Below, in pieces: positions 46,718-56,160 of a stretch of 64,000 bases of DNA (position 1 is its first letter; every line of letters begins with the position of its first letter). Source of the DNA: Escherichia coli (lineage in GTDB: Bacteria; Pseudomonadota; Gammaproteobacteria; Enterobacterales; Enterobacteriaceae). Position numbers and translations under genes: made by a program. The notes beneath the pieces were generated by a model. It had not been told where the DNA came from and searched no databases. It saw only the letters and a list, made by a program, of their open reading frames with translations. The stretch covers positions 1,860,001-1,924,000 of the forward strand of contig NZ_AP027764.1 in the NCBI RefSeq assembly GCF_036503815.1, read 5' to 3'.

Positions 46718-47464
46718 ATGTTGCTTAGCATAATCACCGTTGCGTTTCGTAACCTCGAAGGGATAGTCAAAACACACGCCTCGCTGGCGCATCTGGCGCA
46801 GGCTGACGATATCAGCTTCGAATGGATTGTTGTCGATGGCGGTTCCAATGACGGCACCCGTGAGTATCTGGAAAATCTCAATGGTATCTATAACCTACGC
46901 TTTGTCAGTGAACCAGATAAGGGCATCTACGACGCCATGAACAAAGGCATTGCGATGGCACAAGGCAAGTTTGCGCTGTTTCTCAACTCGGGCGATATTT
47001 TTCATCAGGATGCCGCAAATTTTGTCCGTAGATTAAAAATGCAAAAAGATAACGTGATGATCACCGGCGATGCACTGCTGGATTTTGGCGACGGGCATAA
47101 AATTAAACGTCGCGCTAAACCGGGTTGGTATATTTATCACAGCCTGCCCGCCAGCCATCAGGCGATATTTTTTCCGGTATCCGGTTTGAAAAAATGGCGT
47201 TATGACCTGGAATATAAAGTTTCTTCCGATTATGCGCTGGCGGCCAAAATGTATAAAGCCGGTTATGCATTTAAAAATCTCAATGGCCTGGTGTCTGAAT
47301 TTTCTATGGGTGGGGTATCTACCACCAATAATATGGAATTGTGTGCTGACGCGAAAAAAGTCCAACGGCAAATATTACATGTACCTGGCTTCTGGGCTGA
47401 ATTATCCTGGCATTTACGCCAGCGCACGACGGGTAAGACTAAAGCCTTATATAACAAAGTCTGA
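46718..47464 (+). CDS. wcaE: Colanic acid glycosyltransferase WcaE (GT2)
   Basis: The 248-residue product is a GT-A family 2 enzyme: MLLSIITVAFRNLEGIVKTH, WIVVDGGSNDGTREYL, KGIYDAMNKGIAMAQG and the GD-type FLNSGDIFH. It adds a sugar to the repeat. Its ribosome site GAGGTAAG (46708-46715) is the sequence that carried the original wcaD stop codon; an ERIC now lies directly upstream. Confidence 0.96.
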   Translation: MLLSIITVAFRNLEGIVKTHASLAHLAQADDISFEWIVVDGGSNDGTREYLENLNGIYNLRFVSEPDKGIYDAMNKGIAMAQGKFALFLNSGDIFHQDAANFVRRLKMQKDNVMITGDALLDFGDGHKIKRRAKPGWYIYHSLPASHQAIFFPVSGLKKWRYDLEYKVSSDYALAAKMYKAGYAFKNLNGLVSEFSMGGVSTTNNMELCADAKKVQRQILHVPGFWAELSWHLRQRTTGKTKALYNKV

Positions 47465-47479
47465 ATATAAGGAATACCA

Positions 47480-48028
47480 ATGCAAGATTTAAGCGGTTTC
47501 TCGGTGCCGAAAGGGTTCCGGGGCGGCAACGCTATTAAAGTGCAATTGTGGTGGGCAGTACAGGCAACATTATTTGCCTGGTCGCCACAAGTATTGTATC
47601 GCTGGCGGGCATTTTTATTACGTTTATTCGGCGCAAAAATAGGAAAAAACGTAGTTATTCGTCCGTCAGTAAAAATTACCTATCCGTGGAAATTAACCTT
47701 AGGTGATTACGCGTGGGTCGGTGATGAGGTCAATTTATATACCCTCGGTGAAATAACCATTGGCGCACATTCGGTGATATCGCAAAAAAGTTATTTATGC
47801 ACCGGGAGCCACGACCATGCAAGCCGACATTTCACCATAAACGCCACGCCCATTGTGATTGGCGAGAAATGCTGGCTGGCAACCGATGTTTTTGTTGCTC
47901 CTGGCGTCACGATCGGCGACGGCACCGTCGTGGGTGCGCGAAGCAGTGTTTTTAAATCGCTTCCGGCAAATAGAGTTTGCCGGGGGAATCCCGCAGTGGT
48001 GATACGCGAACGCGTTGAAACTGAATAA
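47480..48028 (+). CDS. wcaF: Colanic acid acetyltransferase WcaF
   Basis: The 182-residue product is a CysE/LacA/NodL-type hexapeptide acetyltransferase: helical N-terminus, then beta-helix turns (IGKNVVIRPSVKITYPW; LGEITIGAHSVISQ) with the catalytic His region CTGSHDHAS, and VFVAPGVTIGDGTVVGARS. It acetylates a sugar of the repeat unit. Confidence 0.96.
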   Translation: MQDLSGFSVPKGFRGGNAIKVQLWWAVQATLFAWSPQVLYRWRAFLLRLFGAKIGKNVVIRPSVKITYPWKLTLGDYAWVGDEVNLYTLGEITIGAHSVISQKSYLCTGSHDHASRHFTINATPIVIGEKCWLATDVFVAPGVTIGDGTVVGARSSVFKSLPANRVCRGNPAVVIRERVETE

Positions 48029-48054
48029 ATTCAAAAAATACAGAGGAATAAGAC

Positions 48055-49176
48055 ATGTCAAAAGTCGCTCTCATCACCGGTGTAACCGGACAAGACGGTT
48101 CTTACCTGGCAGAGTTTCTGCTGGAAAAAGGTTACGAGGTGCATGGTATTAAGCGTCGTGCATCGTCATTCAACACCGAGCGCGTGGATCATATTTATCA
48201 GGATCCGCATACCTGTAACCCGAAATTCCATCTGCATTATGGCGACCTGAGTGATACCTCCAACCTGACGCGTATTTTGCGTGAAGTGCAGCCGGATGAA
48301 GTGTACAACCTGGGCGCAATGAGCCACGTTGCGGTTTCTTTTGAGTCACCGGAATATACCGCAGACGTTGATGCGATGGGCACACTGCGTCTGCTGGAGG
48401 CGATCCGCTTCCTTGGTCTGGAAAAGAAAACCCGTTTCTATCAGGCTTCCACTTCTGAACTGTACGGTCTGGTGCAGGAAATTCCGCAGAAAGAAACCAC
48501 GCCGTTCTATCCGCGATCTCCATATGCGGTCGCCAAACTTTACGCCTACTGGATCACCGTTAACTACCGCGAATCCTACGGCATGTACGCCTGTAACGGC
48601 ATTCTCTTCAACCATGAATCCCCGCGCCGTGGCGAAACCTTCGTGACCCGCAAAATCACCCGCGCAATCGCCAATATCGCTCAAGGGCTGGAGTCGTGCC
48701 TGTACCTCGGCAATATGGATTCCCTGCGTGACTGGGGCCACGCCAAAGACTACGTAAAAATGCAGTGGATGATGCTGCAACAGGAACAGCCAGAAGATTT
48801 CGTTATTGCCACCGGCGTTCAGTACTCCGTGCGTCAGTTCGTGGAAATGGCGGCAGCACAGCTGGGCATCAAACTGCGCTTTGAAGGCACGGGCGTTGAA
48901 GAGAAGGGCATTGTGGTTTCCGTCACCGGGCATGACGCGCCGGGCGTTAAACCGGGTGATGTGATTATCGCCGTTGACCCGCGCTACTTCCGTCCGGCTG
49001 AAGTTGAAACGCTGCTCGGTGACCCGACCAAAGCGCACGAAAAACTGGGCTGGAAACCGGAAATCACCCTCAGAGAGATGGTGTCTGAAATGGTGGCTAA
49101 TGACCTCGAAGCGGCGAAAAAACACTCTCTGCTGAAATCTCACGGCTACGACGTGGCGATCGCGCTGGAGTCATAA
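48055..49176 (+). CDS. gmd: GDP-mannose 4,6-dehydratase
   Basis: The 373-residue product is a short-chain dehydrogenase-fold enzyme: NADP loop [13 protein letters not shown], catalytic Thr/Ser with Glu in STSELYG and Y-x3-K in [10 protein letters not shown]. It converts GDP-mannose to GDP-4-keto-6-deoxymannose, the first step to GDP-fucose. Followed directly by fcl. Confidence 0.98.
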
Positions 49177-49178
49177 GC

Positions 49179-50144
49179 ATGAGTAAACAACGTATTTTTA
49201 TCGCTGGCCATCGCGGGATGGTCGGTTCTGCCATCAAGCGACAGCTCGAACAGCGCGGTGATGTGGAACTGGTATTACGCACCCGCGACGAACTGAACCT
49301 GCTGGACAGCCGCGCGGTGCATGATTTCTTTGCCAGCGAGCGCATTGACCAGGTCTATCTGGCGGCGGCGAAAGTGGGCGGGATTGTCGCCAACAACACG
49401 TATCCGGCGGATTTCATCTACCAGAATATGATGATTGAGAGCAACATCATTCACGCTGCGCATCAGAACGACGTGAACAAACTGCTGTTTCTCGGATCGT
49501 CCTGCATCTACCCAAAACTGGCAAAACAGCCGATGGCAGAAGGCGAGCTGTTACAGGGCACGCTGGAGCCGACCAACGAGCCATACGCCATTGCCAAAAT
49601 CGCCGGGATCAAACTGTGCGAATCTTACAACCGCCAGTATGGACGCGATTACCGCTCTGTCATGCCGACCAACCTGTACGGGCCGCACGACAACTTCCAT
49701 CCGAATAATTCGCATGTGATCCCCGCATTGCTGCGCCGCTTCCACGAGGCGACGGCACAGAATGCACCGGACGTGGTGGTGTGGGGCAGCGGTACGCCGA
49801 TGCGCGAATTTCTGCATGTCGATGATATGGCGGCGGCAAGCATTCATGTCATGGAGCTGGCGCATGAAGTCTGGCTGGAGAACACCCAGCCGATGCTGTC
49901 GCACATTAACGTCGGCACGGGTGTTGACTGCACTATCCGCGAGCTGGCGCAAACCATCGCCAAAGTGGTGGGTTACAAAGGCCGGGTGGTTTTCGATGCC
50001 AGTAAACCGGATGGCACACCGCGCAAACTGCTGGATGTGACGCGCCTGCATCAGCTTGGCTGGTATCACGAAATCTCACTGGAAGCGGGGCTTGCCAGCA
50101 CTTACCAGTGGTTCCTTGAGAATCAAGACCGCTTTCGGGGGTAA
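49179..50144 (+). CDS. fcl: GDP-L-fucose synthase
   Basis: The 321-residue product (also called WcaG) has GHRGMVGSAIKRQL as cofactor loop, the serine in LGSSCIYP and Y-x3-K in YAIAKIAG. It is a dual epimerase-reductase that makes GDP-L-fucose from the Gmd product using NADPH. It starts 2 bases after gmd and its stop shares a base with the first of two possible gmm start codons. Confidence 0.98.
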   Translation: MSKQRIFIAGHRGMVGSAIKRQLEQRGDVELVLRTRDELNLLDSRAVHDFFASERIDQVYLAAAKVGGIVANNTYPADFIYQNMMIESNIIHAAHQNDVNKLLFLGSSCIYPKLAKQPMAEGELLQGTLEPTNEPYAIAKIAGIKLCESYNRQYGRDYRSVMPTNLYGPHDNFHPNNSHVIPALLRRFHEATAQNAPDVVVWGSGTPMREFLHVDDMAAASIHVMELAHEVWLENTQPMLSHINVGTGVDCTIRELAQTIAKVVGYKGRVVFDASKPDGTPRKLLDVTRLHQLGWYHEISLEAGLASTYQWFLENQDRFRG

Positions 50145-50146
50145 TG

Positions 50147-50626
50147 ATGTTTTTACGTCAGGAAGACTTTGCCACGGTAGTGCGCTCCACTCCGCTTGTC
50201 TCTCTCGACTTTATTGTCGAGAACAGCCGCGGCGAGTTTCTGCTTGGCAAAAGAACCAACCGCCCGGCACAGGGTTACTGGTTTGTGCCGGGAGGGCGCG
50301 TGCAGAAGGACGAAACGCTGGAAGCCGCATTTGAGCGGCTGACGATGGCGGAACTGGGGCTGCGTCTGCCGATGACAGCGGGCCAGTTTTACGGTGTCTG
50401 GCAGCACTTTTATGACGATAACTTCTCCGGCACGGATTTCACCACGCACTATGTAGTGCTCGGTTTTCGCTTCAGAGTCGCGGAAGAGGAACTATTACTG
50501 CCGGATGAGCAGCATGACGATTACCGCTGGCTGACGCCGGACGCGCTGCTCGCCAGTGACGATGTTCACGCTAACAGCCGCGCCTATTTTCTCGCTGAGA
50601 AGCGTGCCGGAGTACCCGGATTATGA
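50147..50626 (+). CDS. gmm: GDP-mannose mannosyl hydrolase (Nudix family)
   Basis: The 159-residue product (WcaH/NudD) has a modified Nudix box GGRVQKDETLEAAFERLTMA, in which the usual REVxEE is changed, typical of Gmm, which hydrolyses the glycosidic bond rather than the pyrophosphate. Substrate is GDP-mannose or GDP-glucose. ATG codons at 50144 and 50147 are both possible; I use the second. The end overlaps wcaI by 4 bases. Confidence 0.95.
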   Translation: MFLRQEDFATVVRSTPLVSLDFIVENSRGEFLLGKRTNRPAQGYWFVPGGRVQKDETLEAAFERLTMAELGLRLPMTAGQFYGVWQHFYDDNFSGTDFTTHYVVLGFRFRVAEEELLLPDEQHDDYRWLTPDALLASDDVHANSRAYFLAEKRAGVPGL

Positions 50627-51846
50627 AAATACTGGTCTACGGCATTAACTACTCGCCGGAGTTAACCGGCATCGGCAAATACACCGGCGAGATGGTGGAA
50701 TGGCTGGCAGCACAAGGTCATGAGGTGCGGGTCATTACCGCACCGCCGTACTACCCGCAGTGGCAGGTGGGCGAGAACTATTCCGCCTGGCGGTACAAAC
50801 GAGAAGAGGGGGCCGCCACGGTGTGGCGCTGCCCGCTGTATGTGCCAAAACAGCCGAGCACCCTGAAACGCCTGTTACATCTCGGCAGCTTTGCCGCCAG
50901 CAGTTTTTTTCCCCTGATGGCGCAACGTCGCTGGAAGCCGGATCGCATTATCGGCGTAGTACCAACGCTGTTTTGCACGCCGGGAATGCGCCTGCTGGCG
51001 AAACTCTCTGGTGCGCGTACCGTGCTGCATATTCAGGATTACGAAGTAGATGCCATGCTGGGGCTGGGCCTTGCCGGAAAAGGTAAAGGCGGCAAAGTGG
51101 CACAGCTGGCGACAGCCTTCGAACGTAGCGGACTGCATAACGTCGATAACGTCTCCACGATTTCGCGTTCGATGATGAATAAAGCCGTTGAAAAAGGCGT
51201 GGCGGCGGAAAACGTCATTTTCTTCCCCAACTGGTCGGAAATCGCCCGTTTTCAGCATGTCGCAGACGCCGATGTTGCTGCACTTCGTAACCAACTTGGC
51301 CTGCCGGATAACAAAAAAATCATTCTTTACTCCGGCAATATTGGTGAAAAGCAGGGGCTGGAAAACGTTATTGAAGCTGCCGATCGCCTGCGCGATGAAC
51401 CGCTGATTTTTGCCATTGTCGGGCAGGGCGGCGGCAAAGCGCGGCTGGAAAAAATGGCGCAGCAGCGCGGACTGCGCAATATGCAATTTTTCCCGCTGCA
51501 ATCGTATGACGCTTTACCCGCACTGCTGAAGATGGGCGATTGCCATCTGGTGGTGCAAAAACGCGGTGCGGCAGATGCCGTATTGCCGTCGAAACTGACC
51601 AATATTCTGGCGGTAGGCGGTAACGCGGTGATTACCGCAGAAGCCCACACAGAACTGGGGCAGCTTTGCGAAACCTTCCCAGGAATTGCGGTTTGCGTAG
51701 AACCAGAATCGGTCGAGGCGCTGGTGGCGGGGATCCGTCAGGCGCTCCTGCTGCCCAAACACAACACGGTGGCACGTGAATATGCTGAACGCACGCTCGA
51801 TAAAGAGAACGTGTTACGTCAATTTATACATGATATTCGGGGATAA
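50623..51846 (+). CDS. wcaI: Colanic acid glycosyltransferase WcaI (GT4)
   Basis: The 407-residue product is a GT-B family 4 enzyme starting MKILVYGINYSPELTGIGKY. The acceptor side includes EVRVITAPPYYPQWQ; the donor side includes ILYSGNIGEKQGLENVIEA and the C-terminal VLPSKLTNILAVGGN. It is thought to add the first fucose to the lipid-linked glucose. Two bases separate it from cpsB. Confidence 0.95.
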   Translation: MKILVYGINYSPELTGIGKYTGEMVEWLAAQGHEVRVITAPPYYPQWQVGENYSAWRYKREEGAATVWRCPLYVPKQPSTLKRLLHLGSFAASSFFPLMAQRRWKPDRIIGVVPTLFCTPGMRLLAKLSGARTVLHIQDYEVDAMLGLGLAGKGKGGKVAQLATAFERSGLHNVDNVSTISRSMMNKAVEKGVAAENVIFFPNWSEIARFQHVADADVAALRNQLGLPDNKKIILYSGNIGEKQGLENVIEAADRLRDEPLIFAIVGQGGGKARLEKMAQQRGLRNMQFFPLQSYDALPALLKMGDCHLVVQKRGAADAVLPSKLTNILAVGGNAVITAEAHTELGQLCETFPGIAVCVEPESVEALVAGIRQALLLPKHNTVAREYAERTLDKENVLRQFIHDIRG

Positions 51847-53200
51847 TTATGTCGCAGTCGAAACTCTATCCAGTTGTGATGGCAGGTGGCTCCGGTAGCC
51901 GCTTATGGCCGCTTTCCCGCGTACTTTATCCCAAGCAGTTTTTATGCCTGAAAGGCGATCTTACCATGCTGCAAACCACCATCTGCCGCCTGAACGGCGT
52001 GGAGTGCGAAAGCCCGGTGGTGATTTGCAATGAGCAGCACCGCTTTATTGTCGCGGAACAGCTGCGTCAACTGAACAAACTCACCGAGAACATTATTCTC
52101 GAACCGGCAGGGCGTAACACTGCACCTGCCATTGCGTTGGCGGCGCTGGCGGCAAAACGTCATAGTCCGGACAGCGATCCGTTAATGTTGGTCCTGGCGG
52201 CAGATCATGTGATTGCCGACGAAGACGCGTTCCGCGCCGCCGTGCGTAATGCCATGCCGTATGCCGAAGCGGGCAAGCTGGTGACCTTCGGCATTGTGCC
52301 GGATCTACCAGAAACCGGTTATGGCTATATTCGTCGCGGTGAAGTGTCTGCGGGCGAGCAGGATACGGTGGCCTTTGAAGTGGCGCAGTTTGTCGAAAAA
52401 CCGAATCTGGAAACCGCCCAGGCCTATGTGGCAAGCGGTGAATATTACTGGAACAGCGGCATGTTCCTGTTCCGCGCCGGACGCTATCTCGAAGAACTGA
52501 AAAAATACCGCCCGGATATTCTCGACGCCTGCGAAAAAGCGATGAGCGCCGTCGATCCGGATCTTGATTTTATTCGTGTGGATGAAGAGGCGTTTCTTGC
52601 CTGCCCGGAAGAGTCGGTGGATTACGCGGTTATGGAACGTACGGCAGATGCCGTTGTGGTGCCGATGGATGCGGGCTGGAGCGATGTCGGTTCCTGGTCC
52701 TCTTTATGGGAGATCAGCGCCCACACCGCGGAAGGCAACGTTTGCCACGGCGATGTGATTAATCACAAAACCGAAAACAGCTACGTGTATGCCGAATCTG
52801 GCCTGGTCACCACCGTCGGGGTGAAAGATCTGGTAGTGGTGCAGACCAAAGACGCGGTGCTGATTGCAGACCGTAACGCGGTGCAGGATGTGAAAAAAGT
52901 GGTCGAGCAGATCAAAGCCGATGGTCGCCATGAGCATCGGGTGCATCGCGAAGTGTATCGCCCGTGGGGCAAATATGACTCTATCGACGCGGGCGACCGC
53001 TACCAGGTAAAACGCATCACAGTGAAACCGGGCGAGGGCTTGTCGGTACAGATGCACCATCACCGCGCGGAACACTGGGTAGTGGTCGCGGGAACGGCAA
53101 AAGTCACCATTGACGGTGATATCAAACTGCTTGGTGAAAACGAGTCCATTTATATTCCGCTGGGGGCAAAACACTACCTGGAAAACCCGGGGAAAATTCC

Positions 53201-54539
53201 CATAAGCGCTAACTTAAGGGTTGTGGTATTACGCCTGATATGATTTAACGTGCCGATGAATTACTCTCACGATAACTGGTCAGCAATTCTGGCCCATATT
53301 GGTAAGCCCGAAGAACTGGATACTTCGGCACGTAATGCCGGGGCTCTAACCCGCCGCCGCGAAATTCGTGATGCTGCAACTCTGCTACGTCTGGGGCTGG
53401 CTTACGGCCCCGGGGGGATGTCATTACGTGAAGTCACTGCATGGGCTCAGCTCCATGACGTTGCAACATTATCTGACGTGGCTCTCCTGAAGCGGCTGCG
53501 GAATGCCGCCGACTGGTTTGGCATACTTGCCGCACAAACACTTGCTGTACGCGCCGCAGTTACGGGTTGTACAAGCGGAAAGAGATTGCGTCTTGTCGAT
53601 GGAACAGCAATCAGTGCGCCCGGGGGCGGCAGCGCTGAATGGCGACTACATATGGGATATGATCCTCATACCTGTCAGTTCACTGATTTTGAGCTAACCG
53701 ACAGCAGAGACGCTGAACGGCTGGACCGATTTGCGCAAACGGCAGACGAGATACGCATTGCTGACCGGGGATTCGGTTCGCGTCCCGAATGTATCCGCTC
53801 ACTTGCTTTTGGAGAAGCTGATTATATCGTCCGGGTTCACTGGCGAGGATTGCGCTGGTTAACTGCAGAAGGAATGCGCTTTGACATGATGGGTTTTCTG
53901 CGCGGGCTGGATTGCGGTAAGAACGGTGAAACCACTGTAATGATAGGCAATTCAGGTAATAAAAAAGCCGGAGCTCCCTTTCCGGCACGTCTCATTGCCG
54001 TATCACTTCCTCCCGAAAAAGCATTAATCAGTAAAACCCGACTGCTCAGCGAGAATCGTCGAAAAGGACGAGTAGTTCAGGCGGAAACGCTGGAAGCAGC
54101 GGGCCATGTGCTATTGCTAACATCATTACCGGAAGATGAATATTCAGCAGAGCAAGTGGCTGATTGTTACCGTCTGCGATGGCAAATTGAACTGGCTTTT
54201 AAGCGGCTCAAAAGTTTGCTGCACCTGGATGCTTTGCGTGCAAAGGAACCTGAACTCGCGAAAGCGTGGATATTTGCTAATCTACTCGCCGCATTTTTAA
54301 TTGACGACATAATCCAGCCATCGCTGGATTTCCCCCCCAGAAGTGCCGGATCCGAAAAGAAGAACTAACTCGTTGTGGAGAATAACAAAAATGGTCATCT
54401 GGAGCTTACAGGTGGCCATTCGTGGGACAGTATCCCTGACAGCCTACAAAACGCAATTGAAGAACGCGAGGCATCGTCTTAACGAGGCACCGAGGCGTCG
54501 CATTCTTCAGATGGTTCAACCCTTAAGTTAGCGCTTATG
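53201..54539 (+). mobile_element. IS186 (IS4 family), copy 2, in cpsB
   Basis: A 1339-base element with the same ends as copy 1 (CATAAGCGC ... GCGCTTATG). GGAAAATTCC at 53191-53200 is repeated at 54540-54549. The empty site was GGGGAAAATTCCCC, a perfect 14-bp palindrome with the G4-N-C4 pattern IS186 prefers. Orientation is the same as the colanic acid operon. It appears base-for-base the same as copy 1, so it is a recent transposition. Confidence 0.97.
53256..54368 (+). CDS. insL: IS186 transposase, copy 2
   Basis: The 370-residue product is identical to that of copy 1, with the same DDE residues (LVDGTAIS, IADRGFG, YRLRWQIELAFKRLK). Intact. Confidence 0.96.
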   Translation: MNYSHDNWSAILAHIGKPEELDTSARNAGALTRRREIRDAATLLRLGLAYGPGGMSLREVTAWAQLHDVATLSDVALLKRLRNAADWFGILAAQTLAVRAAVTGCTSGKRLRLVDGTAISAPGGGSAEWRLHMGYDPHTCQFTDFELTDSRDAERLDRFAQTADEIRIADRGFGSRPECIRSLAFGEADYIVRVHWRGLRWLTAEGMRFDMMGFLRGLDCGKNGETTVMIGNSGNKKAGAPFPARLIAVSLPPEKALISKTRLLSENRRKGRVVQAETLEAAGHVLLLTSLPEDEYSAEQVADCYRLRWQIELAFKRLKSLLHLDALRAKEPELAKAWIFANLLAAFLIDDIIQPSLDFPPRSAGSEKKN

Positions 54540-54735
54540 GGAAAATTCCCCTCGATTTAATTGAAGTGCGCTCCGGCTCTTATCTCGAAGAGGATGATGT
54601 GGTGCGCTTCGCGGATCGCTACGGACGGGTGTAGTAGTTGAATAATCAACCGGAATAAATCTCCGGTAAATAACGACAAAAACAAAATTGGCCGCTTCGG
54701 TCAGGGCTAACTATTGCCTGAAAAAGGGTAACGAT

Positions 54736-56106
54736 ATGAAAAAATTAACCTGCTTTAAAGCCTATGATATTCGCGGAAAATTAGGCGAAGAACTGAATGA
54801 AGATATCGCCTGGCGTATTGGGCGTGCCTATGGCGAATTTCTCAAACCGAAAACCATTGTTTTAGGCGGTGATGTCCGTCTAACCAGCGAAACCTTAAAA
54901 CTGGCGCTGGCAAAAGGGTTACAGGATGCGGGCGTTGACGTGCTGGATATCGGCATGTCCGGCACCGAAGAGATCTATTTCGCCACGTTCCATCTCGGCG
55001 TGGATGGCGGCATCGAAGTTACCGCCAGCCATAATCCGATGGATTACAACGGCATGAAACTGGTGCGCGAAGGGGCTCGCCCGATCAGCGGTGATACCGG
55101 ACTGCGCGACGTCCAGCGTCTGGCAGAAGCCAACGATTTTCCTCCCGTCGATGAAACCAAACGCGGTCGCTATCAGCAAATCAACCTGCGCGACGCTTAC
55201 GTTGATCATCTGTTCGGTTATATCAACGTCAAAAACCTTACGCCGCTCAAGCTGGTGATCAACTCCGGGAACGGTGCGGCGGGTCCGGTGGTGGACGCCA
55301 TCGAAGCCCGCTTTAAAGCCCTCGGCGCACCCGTGGAATTGATCAAAGTGCACAACACGCCGGACGGCAATTTCCCCAACGGTATTCCTAACCCGCTGCT
55401 GCCGGAATGCCGCGACGACACCCGCAATGCGGTCATCAAACACGGCGCGGATATGGGCATTGCCTTTGACGGTGATTTTGATCGCTGCTTCCTGTTTGAC
55501 GAAAAAGGGCAGTTTATTGAGGGCTACTACATTGTCGGTTTGCTGGCAGAAACGTTCCTCGAAAAAAATCCCGGCGCGAAGATCATCCACGATCCGCGTC
55601 TTTCCTGGAACACCGTTGATGTAGTGACTGCCGCAGGCGGCACCCCGGTGATGTCGAAAACCGGACACGCCTTTATTAAAGAACGTATGCGCAAGGAAGA
55701 CGCCATCTACGGTGGCGAAATGAGCGCCCACCATTACTTCCGTGATTTCGCTTACTGCGACAGCGGCATGATCCCGTGGCTGCTGGTCGTCGAACTGGTG
55801 TGCATGAAAGGGAAAACGCTGGGCGAACTGGTGCGCGACCGCATGGCGGCATTCCCGGCAAGCGGTGAGATCAACAGCAAACTGGCGCAACCCGTTGAGG
55901 CGATTAATCGCGTCGAACAGCATTTTAGCCGCGAGGCGCTGGCGGTGGATCGCACCGATGGCATCAGCATGACCTTTGCTGACTGGCGCTTTAATCTGCG
56001 CTCTTCCAACACCGAACCGGTGGTACGCCTGAATGTGGAATCGCGCGGTGATGTGCCGCTGATGGAAGCGCGAACGCGAACTCTGCTGACGTTGCTGAAC
56101 GAGTAA
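54736..56106 (+). CDS. cpsG: Phosphomannomutase CpsG (ManB)
   Basis: The 456-residue product is taken from the ATG at 54736 (MKKLTCFKAYDIRGKLG), with AAAAAGGG upstream; the longer frame to 54688 is not conserved. Alpha-D-phosphohexomutase motifs: active-site serine VTASHNPMDYNG, metal loop FDGDFDRC, sugar-binding YGGEMSAHHYF and phosphate-binding RSSNTEPVVRLN. It converts mannose 6-phosphate to mannose 1-phosphate, the CpsB substrate. It lies about 200 bases after the IS186 copy, so its transcription may suffer from polarity. Confidence 0.97.
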   Translation: MKKLTCFKAYDIRGKLGEELNEDIAWRIGRAYGEFLKPKTIVLGGDVRLTSETLKLALAKGLQDAGVDVLDIGMSGTEEIYFATFHLGVDGGIEVTASHNPMDYNGMKLVREGARPISGDTGLRDVQRLAEANDFPPVDETKRGRYQQINLRDAYVDHLFGYINVKNLTPLKLVINSGNGAAGPVVDAIEARFKALGAPVELIKVHNTPDGNFPNGIPNPLLPECRDDTRNAVIKHGADMGIAFDGDFDRCFLFDEKGQFIEGYYIVGLLAETFLEKNPGAKIIHDPRLSWNTVDVVTAAGGTPVMSKTGHAFIKERMRKEDAIYGGEMSAHHYFRDFAYCDSGMIPWLLVVELVCMKGKTLGELVRDRMAAFPASGEINSKLAQPVEAINRVEQHFSREALAVDRTDGISMTFADWRFNLRSSNTEPVVRLNVESRGDVPLMEARTRTLLTLLNE

Positions 56107-56160
56107 TGTCGGATCTTCCCTTACCCTACTGCGGGTAAGGGGCTAATAACAGGAACAACG

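Larger units (their letters stand above)
51849..54634 (+). pseudogene. cpsB: Mannose-1-phosphate guanylyltransferase CpsB (ManC), 3' end interrupted by IS186
   Basis: Removing the IS and one 10-base duplication restores exactly 478 codons, the K-12 length, with no other defect. As it stands, the frame follows CpsB to Pro451 and then reads 13 IS-encoded residues (ISANLRVVVLRLI) to a TGA at 53241-53243, a 464-residue protein. The last 27 residues of CpsB ([16 protein letters not shown]...) remain stranded at 54550-54634. The nucleotidyltransferase domain (VMAGGSGSRLWPLSR; FVEKP) is complete; the C-terminal mannose-6-phosphate isomerase-like cupin (VHREVYRPWGKYDSI; GEGLSVQMHHHRAEHWVV) loses its end. 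CpsB makes GDP-mannose; residual activity is possible. Confidence 0.95.

Noticed and set aside
48346..49143. 265-codon minus-strand frame within gmd, and similar long frames opposite cpsG (54919-55923) and mdtC
   Set aside because: They mirror highly expressed metabolic genes codon for codon and carry no recognisable domain.
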